A program made the position numbers and the translations under genes. A model generated the notes under the pieces. It was not told the DNA's origin, did not search any database, and worked only from the letters and a program-made list of their open reading frames with translations. 64,000 bases of DNA from Hyperoplus lanceolatus (taxonomy: Eukaryota; Chordata; Actinopteri; Uranoscopiformes; Ammodytidae): contig CM049404.1 of the NCBI GenBank assembly GCA_026929865.2, forward strand, positions 2,234,501-2,298,500, in the 5' to 3' direction. Each line of letters begins with the position of its first letter. Positions within the stretch are counted from its first letter, which is position 1. Below, in pieces: positions 35,684 through 48,882 of the stretch.

Positions 35684-35903
35684 GGTTGAGGTCAGGACTC
35701 TGTGCTGGCCAGTGAAGTTCATCCACACCAAACTCTCTCATCCATGTCTTTATGGACCTTGCTTTGTGCACTGGTGCATTGTCATGTCGGAACAGGAAGG
35801 GGCCATCCACAAATTGTTGGCATGGAATTGTCCAAAATCTCTTGGTATCCTGAAGCACTTTCCACTCAATAAATACACTACATTGCCAAAAGTATTGGCT
35901 CAA
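35684..35903 (-). pseudogene. Outer Tc1-like transposase, middle part
   Basis: The minus strand encodes FVDGPFLFRHDNAPVHKARS with the second catalytic Asp, then WPAQSPDLNQID. The Asp falls where the catalytic Glu should be, 34 residues on. From there the DNA becomes (GATA)n and the frame stops. The rest of the protein is the segment at 33178-33446. The N-terminal third is not visible to the right, so the element was already truncated. Confidence 0.8.
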
Positions 35904-35943
35904 TTAGCTGGATGGGTGAGTGAACACTTTTGGCAATAAAGTA

Positions 35944-37885
35944 TATTTCGATATAAAATTTCTATAGTGTCCACCCTTGATACAAAAGCCCATATAATGT
36001 GAATTTATACTGTATATATTTGGCTTCTGTTTAGAGGGGGCGGAAAAAATAATGAATGTTAAAATGGTAGGTGTAGATCAATGTTTATTTTTTTGTTTAA
36101 CTAAATCTTGACTGTCTATTGTCTGTTTCAAAATGATCAAAATACACTAAACAAAAAACTCTTGTGTGTTACTGTACAGTTACTGATCATATCACAGATG
36201 TGGTTTAACTCAACAAAGTTGTTGAGACTTGTAGCCCCAGAGCAGCATATTGTTAATTATATTTAATTATGTTATCACAAAACCTCAGGCAGTTGATAGT
36301 TTGGCCTTGTTTTTTTTTCTTACCCTGCAACAAGTTCTTTGGAGCCTACATTTTGAAGAAGGACTATTCTTTATTTTTCCCTTATCCTCCCACTACTATA
36401 TCATTCTATCATTTTAAATACCGGATAAAAACTAAACGGTCTGGTTGTGCTGAAATGATTAGCGCAAAGTGACAAAGTCGGGCCCTCCTCTTCCGTAAGA
36501 GGCCCTTGTGCTTCACTGAGTGCCAGGCTGCTTCTCCTCTTAACAGCCTGCCATGCCACATCGCGGAATGTCAACCAGTCTGTTTTCAAGCACAGGCTCA
36601 AGATCCATCACATGAGTTTGTTATCCTGCGCTGACCCTGGACCAGATCCCCTTTCAAAACCACCTGCGCTTTATGAGGCGGTGCTGTTACATCTCATGGC
36701 ATTCTGTTAATCAGTCCAAGTTATCTATTTGTTCATTTTCTAGTTGAACCAACTGTTTATTTGTTTAACCATTGTAAATCTTGCTGAGAGCATGCAGTGT
36801 GGTAGATAGGGGGGCTGTATTGATTTACAGCTGCATACTTGGCAGTCTAGGCAAGCTGGGAGGAGTCCCCTCTCACAGTACTGTGATGGTAGATACACTG
36901 TTTATGCCATTAGAACTGTTATTACCTGGTTAACAAAAGGCACTGTCAGCTGTACAGTGGGCCATCACAATGACTGCATACTGGAATCAGAATAAGAAGA
37001 CAAAGACATGGTTTATCGTGTGCTGTGTATGTGAGTTTTCCACAGAGTCGTATGGTTCTTTTGGAGGATTGTGTGTTTGTAACACAACACTGCGTTTTAC
37101 ACCACTCTGTGTATATGTCTTTCTCCTCAATCCTCCGTCTGCTGCCATTAACACGTGGAAATAATACTCGGAGGAATTCACCTTTCTGCATTTTAGAGAG
37201 GATGAAAGCAGCCATGGACTAGAGTTGCATACCAGGCAGGCTTATTCTTTACTCTGAGCTGCTAGTGGTCCCTGCACAAATGGCCTCCCCACCCACAAAG
37301 CACACACACACAAGGCTTTCAACTGAGGAAAAATCAGGTTTGGATTTCCCTCTACAATCCAAGTGTCCTTCAAGTAAGTAAGTCCTAATATGACAACTAA
37401 ACTTTGCAAATAATAAAAGCAGAAATGGAGTTAATTTTGTTCTAGACCAGGGTGAGTGCTTCCTCACTGATTTTACAATTCATCCACATATAATTAAAGT
37501 TTACCGTCACATGGGAGCACAGTCGGCATATTCTCCCATCAGGAATGTAAAATACAACTCAATGCCTGTCATCATTTTTAAGCCCTCTAAACATCACCAT
37601 GTTGGCATGCTGACTTAGGCATTCTTTGAAAATTGAAAGGCCATGAAGCAAGTAGAATCATGTAAACAGGTCTGCATAACATCTGTTCTGTGCCAGACAA
37701 AATCACACTCTGGAATATCAGTAGGCAAAAGATGTTTGCTCAGAATTGTATGTCATGCGTGGTGTTGGCCTTTGTCCAAGGCGAGCAATAGACAACAATT
37801 TCAAATATTTTTGATATGCCACACACACAGACTTCAGCTAATGTAGCAGTTGTCCAATAAGCATTTGATAAAAAGAAACTGTTTT
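35944..37885. other. No gene recognised
   Basis: Unique-looking AT-rich DNA. Open frames of 60-90 codons on both strands at 36946-37222 overlap each other and show no domain. Confidence 0.5.
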
Positions 37886-39850
37886 GCAGGGGTTGACACT
37901 AAGGTTTCAAATGTACTTTCCCATAGGGCAAGTACAGGTAATGTTTTACTTGCCCGAATGTTGTCTTCACTTGCCCAAAAAACCCAAAAAAACTGTTAAA
38001 CAATGATACACTCAACAAAAATATAAACGCAACACTTTTGTTTTTGCTCCCATTTTTCATGAGATGGACTTAAAGATCTAAAATTCATTCCAGATACACA
38101 ATTGTACCATTTCTCTCAAACATTGTTCACAAATCTGTCTAAATGTGTGATAGTGAGCACTTCTGCTTTGCTGAGATAATCCATCCCACCTCACAGGTGT
38201 GCCACATCAAGATGCTGATCTGACATCATGATTAGTGCACAGGTGTGCCTTAGACTGTCCACAATAAAAGACCACCCTGAAATGTGCAGTTTTGTCTCAC
38301 AGCAAAATGCCACAGATGCCACAAGCATTGAGGGAGCGTGCAAATGTTCATTTCCCCACCATAAGCCGTCTCCAGCAACTTCACACAGCCATTGAAGAGG
38401 AGTGGACCAACATTCCACAGGCCACAATTGACAATCTGATAAACTCTATGCGAAGAAGATGTGTTGCACTGCATGAGGCAAATGGTGGTCACACCAGATA
38501 CTGCCTGGTTCTGAGTCCCTAGACCCCCAATAAAGCAAAAAAGTGCACATTTCAGAGTGGCCTTTTATTGTGGACAGTCTAAGGCACACCTGTGCACTAA
38601 TCATGATGTCAGATCAGCATCTTGATGTGGCACACCTGTGAGGTGGGATGGATTATCTCAGCAAAGCAGAAGTGCTCACTATCACACATTTAGACAGATT
38701 TGTGAACAATGTTTGAGAGAAATGGTACAATTGTGTATCTGGAATGAATTTTAGATCTTTAAGTCCATCTCATGCAAAATGGGAGCAAAAACAAAAGTGT
38801 TGCGTTTATATTTTTGTTGAGTGTATATACAGTATAGGCTAATTAAATTATACATTTTAGCGAACCGTATCTCTTAAATGCAAACACTGCTTACTTGTCT
38901 CATCCTGACCACATAAACTGAACAACAATTCATATAAGCCTATATATCATGACATCACACAACACCAAGCACTTGGTCCTGCTGCAGCATCGTGAAAGGG
39001 ACTCATTTTGCCATGCACCTTGCCCAGGGGCTCAGCAAACTCAGTCTAGCTCAGAGTCAAGCTGAATGTTAGCTTCCTCAGAAAAATTTTACTTATTTTA
39101 CTTATTTAAAACAGTCACATTGTGCCAAAAAGTGATTGTGTGCCATAAAATGATTAAAGTCCACCATGTTAAAGCTATTGCCCAGTTACACTGTAAGTAG
39201 GGAGGGGGATCATTCATTTCTATTCATATTGATACCATTATAAAGACTCCACAATCCAAATCTTTATCGATACTTTTCTATTATTGTGTTTAAAGAGAAC
39301 TGGTATTATTGCTTTAATTGCTTATAAGATGAGCAGAGTTCAGGATAGGATTTTAAGCATGTCATAATTCCATATTTAGGCCTACTATTTAGTTTATATT
39401 GCTGGGAAAACAAGTTTTTTACCCAAACTGTAGGCTATTATTCAAGCTTCCCGCGAAAAACTCAAATTTCTTATTTTCTTGATGTTACATTTGAACACAT
39501 CATGATGTCATTTTATTGACCTTTGCCTATTAACCATTTTACTGAGCCGACCTGAACACATCACATTTGAACCGTTAGCGATTTTTTTAGCTAACTAGGT
39601 CTTATCCTGCAGATTTTAATATGGATTTAAAAACAATCCGATTTTTTAACTGCGGGACTTGCTACAGAGTCTCTCGTTTGTTGATCTCATCATTGAAGGA
39701 ATGATGAGACAGTGCCGAGCCCGTCTGCAGCGGCAGTGGCTCAGCAGACAAGAGTTTTTTTTTTTATTGGGAGACGGAGCGGGTTGAAGGAGTTTCTTCA
39801 AGACAGTCGAAGGTAGAACACTTTTACAGTCCATGATGCGGTCCAGTGAT
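37886..39850 (+). repeat. Dispersed repeat family A, copy 2, with nested Tc1-like element
   Basis: It begins CAGGGGTTGACACTAAGG and GGGCAAGTACAGGTAATG, matching the complement of 13438-13350. The match resumes after the Tc1-like insertion (CATTTTAGCGAACC) and continues to TCGAAGGTAGAACAC near 39820. Copy 1 provides the pre-insertion sequence at the TA used by the Tc1-like element. Confidence 0.7.
38009..38823 (+). mobile_element. Tc1-like element, derivative with two internal deletions
   Basis: Same termini as the 33.5-kb element and flanked by TA. The left repeat and start of the transposase are kept (MPQMPQALRE), then two deletions remove most of the gene: one just after GGGAGC(G)TGCA and one joined at TCCA. 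It ends with the last 45 or so codons of the transposase to about 38503. It cannot code for an active enzyme. Confidence 0.9.
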
Positions 39851-39854
39851 GGAA

Positions 39855-40140
39855 TAATACACCCGGTAAGCAAAAATCATCTGGCCCAAATCCGGCCCGG
39901 GCTGGTGTCCTTTAGCACAACGGGCCAATACCGTCGCGGATCCGTTTTCCACAACTGGGCCGATACTGGGCCAGCTCAGGAACGGCTCTGGAACAGATGT
40001 GGTGAATTTGTGGTTAATCAGTCCTAAGGTGGGCCAGACCTGGAGCGGGTCCGTAATGGAACTGGCCCAGAGTTTATTTGACTCTGGACCGGATCTGTAA
40101 AATGGATTTAAACCGGCACTCAGCCAGCTCCAGACCAGTT
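39855..40140. repeat. GGCC-rich degenerate tandem repeat
   Basis: Words of the type TGGCCCA, GGGCCA, CTGGGCC and CTGGCCC recur about every 20-40 bases with diverged spacers. It looks like an old minisatellite or a repeat module. The short open frame over 39833-40027 is not convincing as a protein. Confidence 0.5.
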
Positions 40141-42949
40141 AGGATAAAAATCCTTTTGTAGATTATTATGGGCTGAATTTTAATTAATAATCGGTTTGAT
40201 CCACACCACCAGCAGGCAGTCATAATCCATACCCAAAATGTATACAAAAATAGGGATTTTGGTACATAGTTACATTAAAATGAAATTCTTCTTTGGCTAT
40301 ACATTTCTCAAATTATGTTTCTATACACTTCACACATTCACAGTATATTACAAAGGATAAAATGTAGTGCCCTTTTTGTGTCATGAAATGACTTTAAAAA
40401 AATTAAATAAACAATGTTCCTAGTTCTTATTATTTTATCTGTTTATAATGCTCTCTATAAAAGCCTACTATAGTAGCCTACTCCAAAGACTGCATTGTTT
40501 TTCATACGCATACATTGAATTTTAAAAAATGGATACAACTCTAGATACAACTATTTTTGAAACTCATATTAGATTTTACAACATAAATGTGTATTCACTG
40601 TTAGTCCTGTGTTCTAAAGGTAATGTACTTATTGTTCTCATTAATGTTAAACATGATCAGAATATAGTGAAAAGTGATCACATTCTTCAAACTGCTTTTA
40701 TTGTATCCATACAACAGTTCAATTAACAGTCCAAAACCAAATATTTAAGACAAGGCAATACACATCACTTCACAGGTCATGTCAAGTTAATGTCAATTAA
40801 TGACATCCTGCTGAACTCATTGATGCGTCCTTCCTGCAAAGGATAAAATAAACATTAATTACTAAACTGATAATGGCATCAACATCCCAGTCTGAAACCT
40901 CATCAAAAGCATTTCTACACAATAACCTCTTATGCTGGAAACACACTGGACGTGGAAGTGCCTCATAACGCAACACAAGCGCGCAAATAGCTCTGAATAT
41001 CATTGGTTGGCCACACTGGGAGCGCACCTTGTGAACACAACATTGATGGTTTCGGCGTCTGCTCTATTTTTTCCACGGCGAATTGGACAGTAAACCAATT
41101 AAACTGGATAAGCAGGGAAAGAGCAGGGGCTATCCCCCTCTCCCAACAAAAACTGGAAAACGGTAAGAATAAGATAACTGATATCAAAATTATGCATCAC
41201 AGGTGTGTACATTTATGCACAGCAGTTAGAAATAAAAACATGTATCGTAAATTCATGAGGTTCTTAATAAAGCACGGTAAGACCAGCGCTTTGGGAGCTG
41301 ACTGGCGCTTAGAAATTATATCCCAAAGTGCACAACCAAATGATTTTCGGAGCATTTTGAAGCGCTTCCGTGTCCAGTATGTGACATATGACCATGATTA
41401 GAGTACACACAAAGATTTGTGAATGATCAATGTATGTAGTGAAGCCTTACAATCGTTAATATCATGGGTTATAGCCACAACAATCATCAACAATCTGTCA
41501 ACAGCCATACAGACTGAAGCAGCACTAAAGAAAGTCCCTCCCATATGTGAGACAGCCCACCTTCGCTGAGGTTGTGGTATCCCACTTTAATGTGCTATCA
41601 GTAGTTTACAATAAAAAAGCAATTAGGGCTTGCTATTTGACATGCCACTGTATTTGTGGTTAATGCACAATGGGTAGGGTACACTTCAGAACAATTATAC
41701 TGATATTTAAAGTGAATAAACAACAGAGCTGGTAAAAAGATGGGAAAAACTAGTTACACAATTTAACCACATGCAGCTTTTCCAGAGCCATAGTTTTCTA
41801 ATTTCTTATGTTTTGACCCTCCAGCAATTTAGCTTTCTGTAAGATTGGACAGTAGTCAAAGTGTATTCTACTTATACTTGAAATGCAGAAAAACCTCAAA
41901 AGCCGAAAAGCTGTTACAGTCAGTCAATTATTAGCCATTTTTTGTTTAGACTTTTGGGCCTCAGCTGTATTTAAATACAACTTCAAATTGTCTGTGGTGA
42001 ACGCTTTCTGTCAAAAGCCACTTCACGGTATACTGTCCCCCCCCCAAAACACACTTTCTACCAACGTCAGTTGTCAACATGTCAGGCACTGCAATATTAA
42101 ACCTTTCCATTAACCAAATCAATAGCTTATAATATAAAATACAGTAGTCAGTAAACTATAATGCAATATTTAAGACTGTCCACCCAGCATGATTTTATAG
42201 CATAGTTAATGTAAGGGAAACCCTTCTATGATGCTAGAGACCCTGTCAAATGGGATGGGACCCACATTCAACTATTCAGTGAAATGGTTGAATCCAATTC
42301 AACTTGAGTAAATGAGTGAGTTAGTAAATTACTCAAAACAGGTTTGTTATAAAGTAGATACAACTGCCATTAAGTTGTTCATATCAAGAGGTCTAGCCCT
42401 CAATAACTTCATACTCCCTATTTCCTTTTATCTTCCATGTTTCTTCATTTAAAATGGATAATCCTGGCATGGACTTCCTCCGGCTATTTGAGGCCTAGGA
42501 AATTCTCAACGCCTAAAGTTCACTGCCTTTTTAACATTCCAATGTCATGTGGCATGCACCCCTTAGCTTACAAGGCCAATTGGACCAACACGGAGTCACC
42601 AGACCCGTCACCCCCTTATTATTAAGGCCGTATTTTTCTGTCTCTGACCATCTTCAACTTGTCACTGTCCCGATGGCTCATCTCATGTTGGTATACTACA
42701 CTCACTGTTATTGTTCGGTATCTGATTGATCTAAGGTCAGCTTGGCACTGGGGTTGCCAGTCTCACTCCAAGTGCAATTTACTTCTGGATTCCATCAATG
42801 GGCTGTGGTATCTCCAGGTCACAGCAGTTGTTGTTGTTAGCTTGATGATCTCAATATTACAAAATGGCTGCAGTATATGCTGCATCAAAGACCTCCATCT
42901 GCATCCAAGCATCTGAACAGAACCACTGTGTTGGATTTCCAACTCATTC
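40141..42949. other. No gene recognised
   Basis: About 2.8 kb of AT-rich DNA. The longest open frame (41003-41401) has no recognisable domain and its composition resembles non-coding DNA. Confidence 0.5.
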
Positions 42950-43620
42950 TTATTAGGGGGCCAAGCCCGAGAAGGGCATGTGACCTCGTTTTGCAGAGCA
43001 ACGCGGTTCCATAGCCCTGCTGGGCATGGAACCCTATTGTTTTTGCTGGATGTTTTATTCCGCTTATTATTAATCCTTTACGTAAAACTGGTGCTGCAGC
43101 CCAAACCGTAAAGGGTTGGGACTAGGGATGGGGATCGTTAATATTTATTGATATCGATACCTTTATCGATACGCCTTATCGATCCGGGTCTTTATTGATA
43201 CCACTATCGATACTTTTCTATTATTATTATATATTTTGAAGAAAATATTATTTTTGGTTTTAAAAAAATCAAGTGTATACTCTCTATGAAAAAAATATAT
43301 AAATGTTCGCACTTGTTGGTTAATGTATTGTCTTCTGTCACTTTATCATGTTTTAGTGATAAGGAAAATATTTAGGAAATGAATAATTGTATTTTAAATT
43401 AAATTAAATTCCTAATAAATATTGGCATCAGTAGTTTAAATATATATTTTAAAATGATGAGAGCACTAAAACAACTGAATTACTCATGTTTCTCGCCAAA
43501 AACTCAATTTCCCATTCCTTTACGTTACACTTAAACGCATCATAATAACCTAATAGTCGTTTTACTGAGCCATCCTGAACACACCAACCTTTGACAAACG
43601 TCCTTGATGTGATTACAACA
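42950..43620. repeat. Fish repeat fragments including a family A remnant
   Basis: GGGGGCCAAGCCCGAGAAGG at 42956 resembles the start of a repeat I remember from other teleosts. From 43133 TAGGGATGGGGATCGTT leads into TATCGATACC words, then 43490-43600 matches family A (GTTTTACTGAGCCATCCTGA; compare 39537-39556 and the complement near 12750). The mosaic is degraded. Confidence 0.5.
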
Positions 43621-43859
43621 CACAGTGTAGTAGTACATCTACTGAGTTATTGTGCAAGTCAAAGAATGTTTTGAGTTCAGGGGATTCTTCTTCTTTCTCT
43701 TGTTTTTTTCTTCTTTTACTTCCTCATTTCTCTCTGTTCCTTCTTTCCTCCCTCCCTTTACCTTGGTTTGTGCTTTTAATTTTTTTGAACATCATTCATC
43801 ACATCTCAACCCTGCTTCTTTCCTCCTGCTCCCCTTTTCATATTTCACTCTGTAGTCTA

Positions 43860-44186
43860 GGGCTGCAACTAGCGACTATTTTGATCTACAGATAACTGAA
43901 ACGTAAGCTAACAAGTTAACAATCATATTGCTTATTATACGGCCTATGGTTTAGGATGAACTGCTCCCAAATATATCTTGCTATGTCCCGGTCACTTTCA
44001 CACAGTTTGCATAACACTCAGAGATAGAAGGGGAGCGTGATGGTTCCATAATCACATCTGGAAAAACAACCTTCAGTTCAGCTCTACAGCATAGAGAACC
44101 GGCACAATGACGTAAATAACTAAATAACAACTATTACATTAGTTTGCAACTCATTTAGTTGACTAGTGATTGTTGCACCCTTATCG
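43860..44186. mobile_element. Probable hAT MITE (AGGGCTGCAAC termini)
   Basis: AGGGCTGCAACTAGCGACTA at the left and GACTAGTGATTGTTGCACCC at the right are imperfect inverted ends. GTAGTC occurs on both sides as a remnant of an 8-bp duplication. No transposase. Confidence 0.6.
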
Positions 44187-44189
44187 TAG

Positions 44190-46720
44190 TCCTCTGCTTT
44201 TCAGATTTACTGTATATAAATGATGTTTTATTGCATTTGCATATCCTTTCTTCTCTTTTGCTCTTCATCTGCATTATTTGTCTATCTAGATCATTCCCTT
44301 CTGCCAGTGACGGCTTGTGCTGTATTTAATGGAGTTTGCCCTCACCCTGCTGACTCCAACCATCAGGTTAACCATTAACGTTCAGGTTTCACCTAGTTGG
44401 CCCTTTGCCCCCATTTCCTTGTCATCACAGATATCGCACACATGGCCACAGGATGTGTTTGTTTTGTGCTGCATCAAACATGCAATGCTCTGGGAGAGGA
44501 AGAGAAATGAAAGGAAGTAATTGGTGTGGTGGAAGTAGTGGGAGGAAATTATCAAACCGTAAAGGAAGAGGTTAGGCGTGGGTACGTAGGAATTATCAAT
44601 GAATATCCCAATGATTGAAGTTTGCATAGAACTGAAGCAGAGGAAGGAAGCCAAAGATAGAGCCAAGTGTGGGGTTTCTACGTCTTGTCCCAGGGAGATG
44701 TTAGCCTGGAGGAGTGGAGTCTACTGTGTTTTTGACTGCTGGGAGGAAAATGAAGGAAGCTCCCCTGAAGGACCCCTGTGATCTGTGTCTGCAATATTTT
44801 ATATCCACAATGCTAAAATCTGGCCTGAATAAAAGCCACTACTAACACTTTTCCACTATCATTTATGTTTACTTGGTCCAACTGAGCTAATACAGAGGCA
44901 TCTTCAAAGTAAGACAGTCACTCACTGCTATAGCAAATTTAAAATTGACTTTATCAACCCTACAATAATAGGAAATGATATATGTTTTACATTGGTAAAC
45001 ATGTTTTGATAAAAGGAGCAGTCACTCATCCTACTTGAAATGACCATTATGACTGTTTAGGAAAGAGCTAGACTTTTTTTGGACAGAAAAAAAGCTTTTT
45101 TTTTTAAGCTAAAGTTGACACAAATCCATGGTCACAAAGGTGATAGCATGTCTGAAGCAGACATCTGTGTTGGGTGTCTGGCTTTCATCATTGTCTGTGT
45201 GTGTCTTAGTTGTACGTACTGTATGCTGTGGTGGGATTTGACTTTGTGACATGATGGCTGGTCAATCAGCTGTTTTCCTTTTTTCACCTTTTCTAGGTCA
45301 GCCATTAACAAAAATGTCTAAATCACCCATGAGCCCAGCCTGGGCTCATCTGTGTGTATATGTGTGGACAGAGATATTTGTCTTTCTAAAGCTATTGATT
45401 TTTTTTTGAAAATGAATTGTATGAATGCAAAACCTATTGAAAGCCAAAAACTACAACTATTATGTAAACTGGTAAGGGCTGTCAACTATCCTGTGGTTGG
45501 ACTCTTTCCCAGAACACTTATATGTGGCTCTCACATGCCTCATGGCATGTGTTATTTTCATACTCCCAATACAAAGCTATATGACACACGTAGTAGAGGA
45601 ATGTGCTCTATGTTAGAAATATGTCTTCTTTTTCTCAGTCTGCATAATAAGACGCAATCGCTATGAAACTGTCAGGATCAGCGCTCGGCCTATCACCTGA
45701 AATACTTTCTGCCTTACACATCTATTCTTCAGAAAAAGCTGTAAACAAAGAAAAAACCTAGAAGCTGTGTGCAAAACGTTTTTTGGCTCTCTCTGTCTCT
45801 TTCACTTTCTCCTTTTTCATCACATCTTTCCCGCCAACATTCCTTTCTTCACAGGCTGTCCTCTGTGTGCATCGCTCCGTCTCTGACTCCCTCTGTGTGT
45901 CCTCGGTTTCATCCTCAGCCTAGAAAACAAGGTCTAAAGTTCAAAGCTGTTGTTGTAGATTGGGCGGCAGGAGAGAGGAGGTCCGGCCTGGCTCAAAACA
46001 CATCTGAATATGTTATTCTAATCACACAGACCAATTTCAGCATTGGTTACTCATAGCTGTACCGGTTCCATGATGACTAAAAAAGTAAAATCAAATCATA
46101 TGTTGAAAGTATATGTGTCCGAGTACTCTTCAATAAACATTTGAGGAATTTAACCTTAGACATACAGGAGTAATACAAGATAAATACAATGTTTCCTATT
46201 GCATTAATAAGCATTCCAACATTCAATATCTGCCACCACAAAGGATTGAAAGATTATTGGCTAGGTGTATTTGCAAACCGTGTATTTGTTTATTGAGACC
46301 TTTCCCTTTTGATTGTACTTAATTAAGAGGTTGATAAAATGCCATAGTGCCTAGGTTGACGAGGGGAAATGGACATGATGTTAAAGGGGCAGGAAGCGGG
46401 GGTGTAGTGCTATTTTTTTAATGAGTACCGGAGCGCATCTATGACGCACAAACACGTGTGCATTTGCGTGGTTAACGTGGCTTCTTTGAAAGGATGTGTA
46501 ACCAATGTTCCTACTGTGAAAAGTTTACATAATATTAGTCAACTGCAGCCCATAAGACAAGATCAAAGGATTTATGAATAGTTGAATCATGTTCGGTCGG
46601 TCTCAACATGATGAGCTTATGATGTATGAATATGATCGCATAATGGATGATTGTGTACCTTACAAAACACCACCACGATGCGGTGAAGATGATTTTAAAG
46701 ATTTTCTTTGAGCATTTTTG
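44190..46720. other. No gene recognised
   Basis: About 2.5 kb with open frames under 105 codons and no domain. Pyrimidine-rich patches only. Confidence 0.5.
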
Positions 46721-46727
46721 ATGCTTT

Positions 46728-46866
46728 ATTGATAGAGCGGCGAGACAGAGATGAAATGGGGTAGAAAAGGGGAATGAGATGCAGTGAACGACCCTGGCCA
46801 GATTCTAACCCGGGCCTGCTGTGAAGAGGACTGAGCCTTAATGGGAGCCACTACACCATGAGCACC
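46728..46866 (-). repeat. tRNA-derived SINE, copy 1
   Basis: On the minus strand a pol III A box TGGTGTAGTGG (46850-46860) precedes a B box GGTTAGAATC (46801-46810) at tRNA-like spacing, then a tail with CATTCCCCTTTTCTACCCC. Two related copies lie at 53451-53600 and 55565-55735. It does not fold as a full tRNA by eye, so a SINE is the better call. Confidence 0.6.
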
Positions 46867-46955
46867 CCTAGCTACAGGTGTAGTGTCTCATTTGCAATGT
46901 GTTAATGCTGCAATAGTGCATTCCAAGGGACTAAAGTCTAATGCATGTTTACATA

Positions 46956-47290
46956 CAGTGCTGCTTGAAAGTGTGTGAACCACTTGAGCATTTTGAAATT
47001 TTATTTAGTTTAACCATTATTATTCTTTTTTTTTCTATACCAGTATTTTTTATATTAAATAACAGGTGTGTGTTTATCAATTCCACATTTTTCTTTTGCG
47101 GAAATCATTTGTTAAAACAAATAAAACAAATGATTTGCCAACTTTTGTTTGTGCAAAAGTTTGTGAACCCTAAGCTGCATTGCTTAAATCGAGCAGGTAA
47201 ACACAATCAGGCTGGCCAAATTGAGTGATGAAATTGACCAATGTAATGATAGATCTTTAGGGAAGAAATTGGACGGCACTAGATAAAAAA
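46956..47290. mobile_element. Tc1-like 5' terminal fragment
   Basis: TA followed by CAGTGCTGCTTGAAAGTGTG and TGAACCACTTGAG is the start of a common fish Tc1 inverted repeat. The related TGCAAAAGTTTGTGAACCCT is at 47152. No transposase sequence follows. Confidence 0.6.
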
Positions 47291-47299
47291 ATAAAATAA

Positions 47300-48878
47300 A
47301 ACCAGGTCAGTTTAGGCCCACCCGTGGCCTAATAGCCACCTCAAACTCTCGCGTGACGGTGACCTCCCATAAGAACGTCCGCCTAGAGTGACATTCCTTT
47401 GTCACACTCACACACACACCCTAGACATGTGCACACATACCCACACATATAGTATAGTATAGTATAGATATCTGTATACATGGGTTTTATACTTTTAACT
47501 GTTCCTGTTGTTATTTTTTTTTAGCTGTTTGCTCTCTTAATTTAGATAAGTTAACGGTTATTGACTTACGTGTATAGTTTTAATCAACTTGCCTAAGTGA
47601 ATAAACCCTTCCCTTTTTGATTCTAAGAAGCAGTGTCTTTGATATTTGTGTCTTCTTATATGTCACTAAGTGCTGGTAAATAAGGTCTATGCTCGAATAT
47701 TAACTCCTTTATTATCTTAAATGTACATTGTAACATACTTTGACATTTTTAAAGGTAAATCCCTTTTACATTGAGACTGTTCTTCTGATTTGGTACAGAG
47801 TTCCCTTTTTCAAAGGGTGGTGCTCCGTAGGTTTTAATAAGTAATTTGATTAGCTTGACTAATTTAATTGATCATTAATTAAAAAAAATTCTTAATATTA
47901 TAATTTCCTTAAAATGATTAATATTCTTGACTTTGACCAAATCTACCCCTCATGAATTCCCAACACATGTTACTCAGTTCATGACTAGGCTGGTGAATCT
48001 ATCAATCTATCTATTACGTGCCAATATGATAAATGACCACTGTGATTGCTTTTAACTCTTTCATGCAATTGGAGATAGTGAGGCATCTTGGTATGTTTGG
48101 CATTCTGCAATTGACATGCATGTATTGGGACATCCTAAATCTTGTTCTGGCATACTAAATAGTATGAAAGTATGGGTATTGGAATGCAGGGTCAGTGTAT
48201 AATTTCTTTTGGATTTTTAAATAGATTAGAAAAACTCTGTAAAAATACGTCTTTGGTTTACTACTTTGTGTAGATTAGACAGATCCCACTGAAATCATTG
48301 AAAAAGGGTTTGATTACACGTGGAGAGTTGTGCGAGTGTGCTTGCTGGATACGGTGCAATACGTTTGTAGTTAAGAATGATCTGGTTAAAGCTAGGGCCA
48401 CTTCATTTAGAGTCTGTGGATGCGTGTGTATTTGTGAATGTGTCAGGGGGGTGTTCCGCATACCAACCAATCACACCACACACTCCCTCCCTTCCTCTGA
48501 TGGCTCATTTGTGGATGTACACAGCTCTCCCTCCCTCTCTCCTCCTAGTTTTGTGACCTTGCTATATAATAAAGTACTGTATTATACTGGAGCACAGTGT
48601 AGCATCCCGATGCTGACATTTGTTGTTGTTGTTATGCTGCTTATGGATTATAATTCTCTTAGTTTATTATGCACTGACTATGGTGGTGTGTCTGTGTGTT
48701 TTATAAATTGGTACATTTGTTTTAATCATGTTGTGTGCAGTGTGCAGTTTCTTTGCTGCGGGAACATGGCAGCAAGTAGCACATACACTTGGTTGTCAGT
48801 TTATTAGGCACAATTATCTACACATTATGCAGTTTAATGGAACAGTACTACAATAAAACTCACCTTTTTACCAAAGAT
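47300..48878. other. No gene recognised
   Basis: It contains (AGTAT)n at about 47449-47466 and CA-rich patches. The 169-codon open frame at 48298-48807 is Cys- and Val-rich from TG-rich DNA and shows no domain. Confidence 0.45.
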
Positions 48879-48882
48879 TTAA

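Larger units (their letters stand above)
33178..35943 (-). mobile_element. Outer Tc1-like element, split by a microsatellite and a younger element
   Basis: The left end CACTATATTGCCAAAAGTAT (33178) has a counterpart CACTTTTGGCAATAAAGTA near 35943 (and a second, TACATTGCCAAAAGTATTGG, at 35879). Transposase sequence on the minus strand is present in two halves, 35684-35903 and 33178-33446, separated by TATC repeats and a Tc1-like element of another family. Confidence 0.8.

Noticed and set aside
46801-46870. A tRNA gene on the minus strand
   Set aside because: A and B boxes are present, but the B box is imperfect, acceptor pairing is not convincing and related copies exist with LINE/SINE-like tails.
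48298-48807. 169-codon open frame as a possible gene
   Set aside because: Its composition follows TG-rich DNA, there is no domain and no exon-like splice structure.
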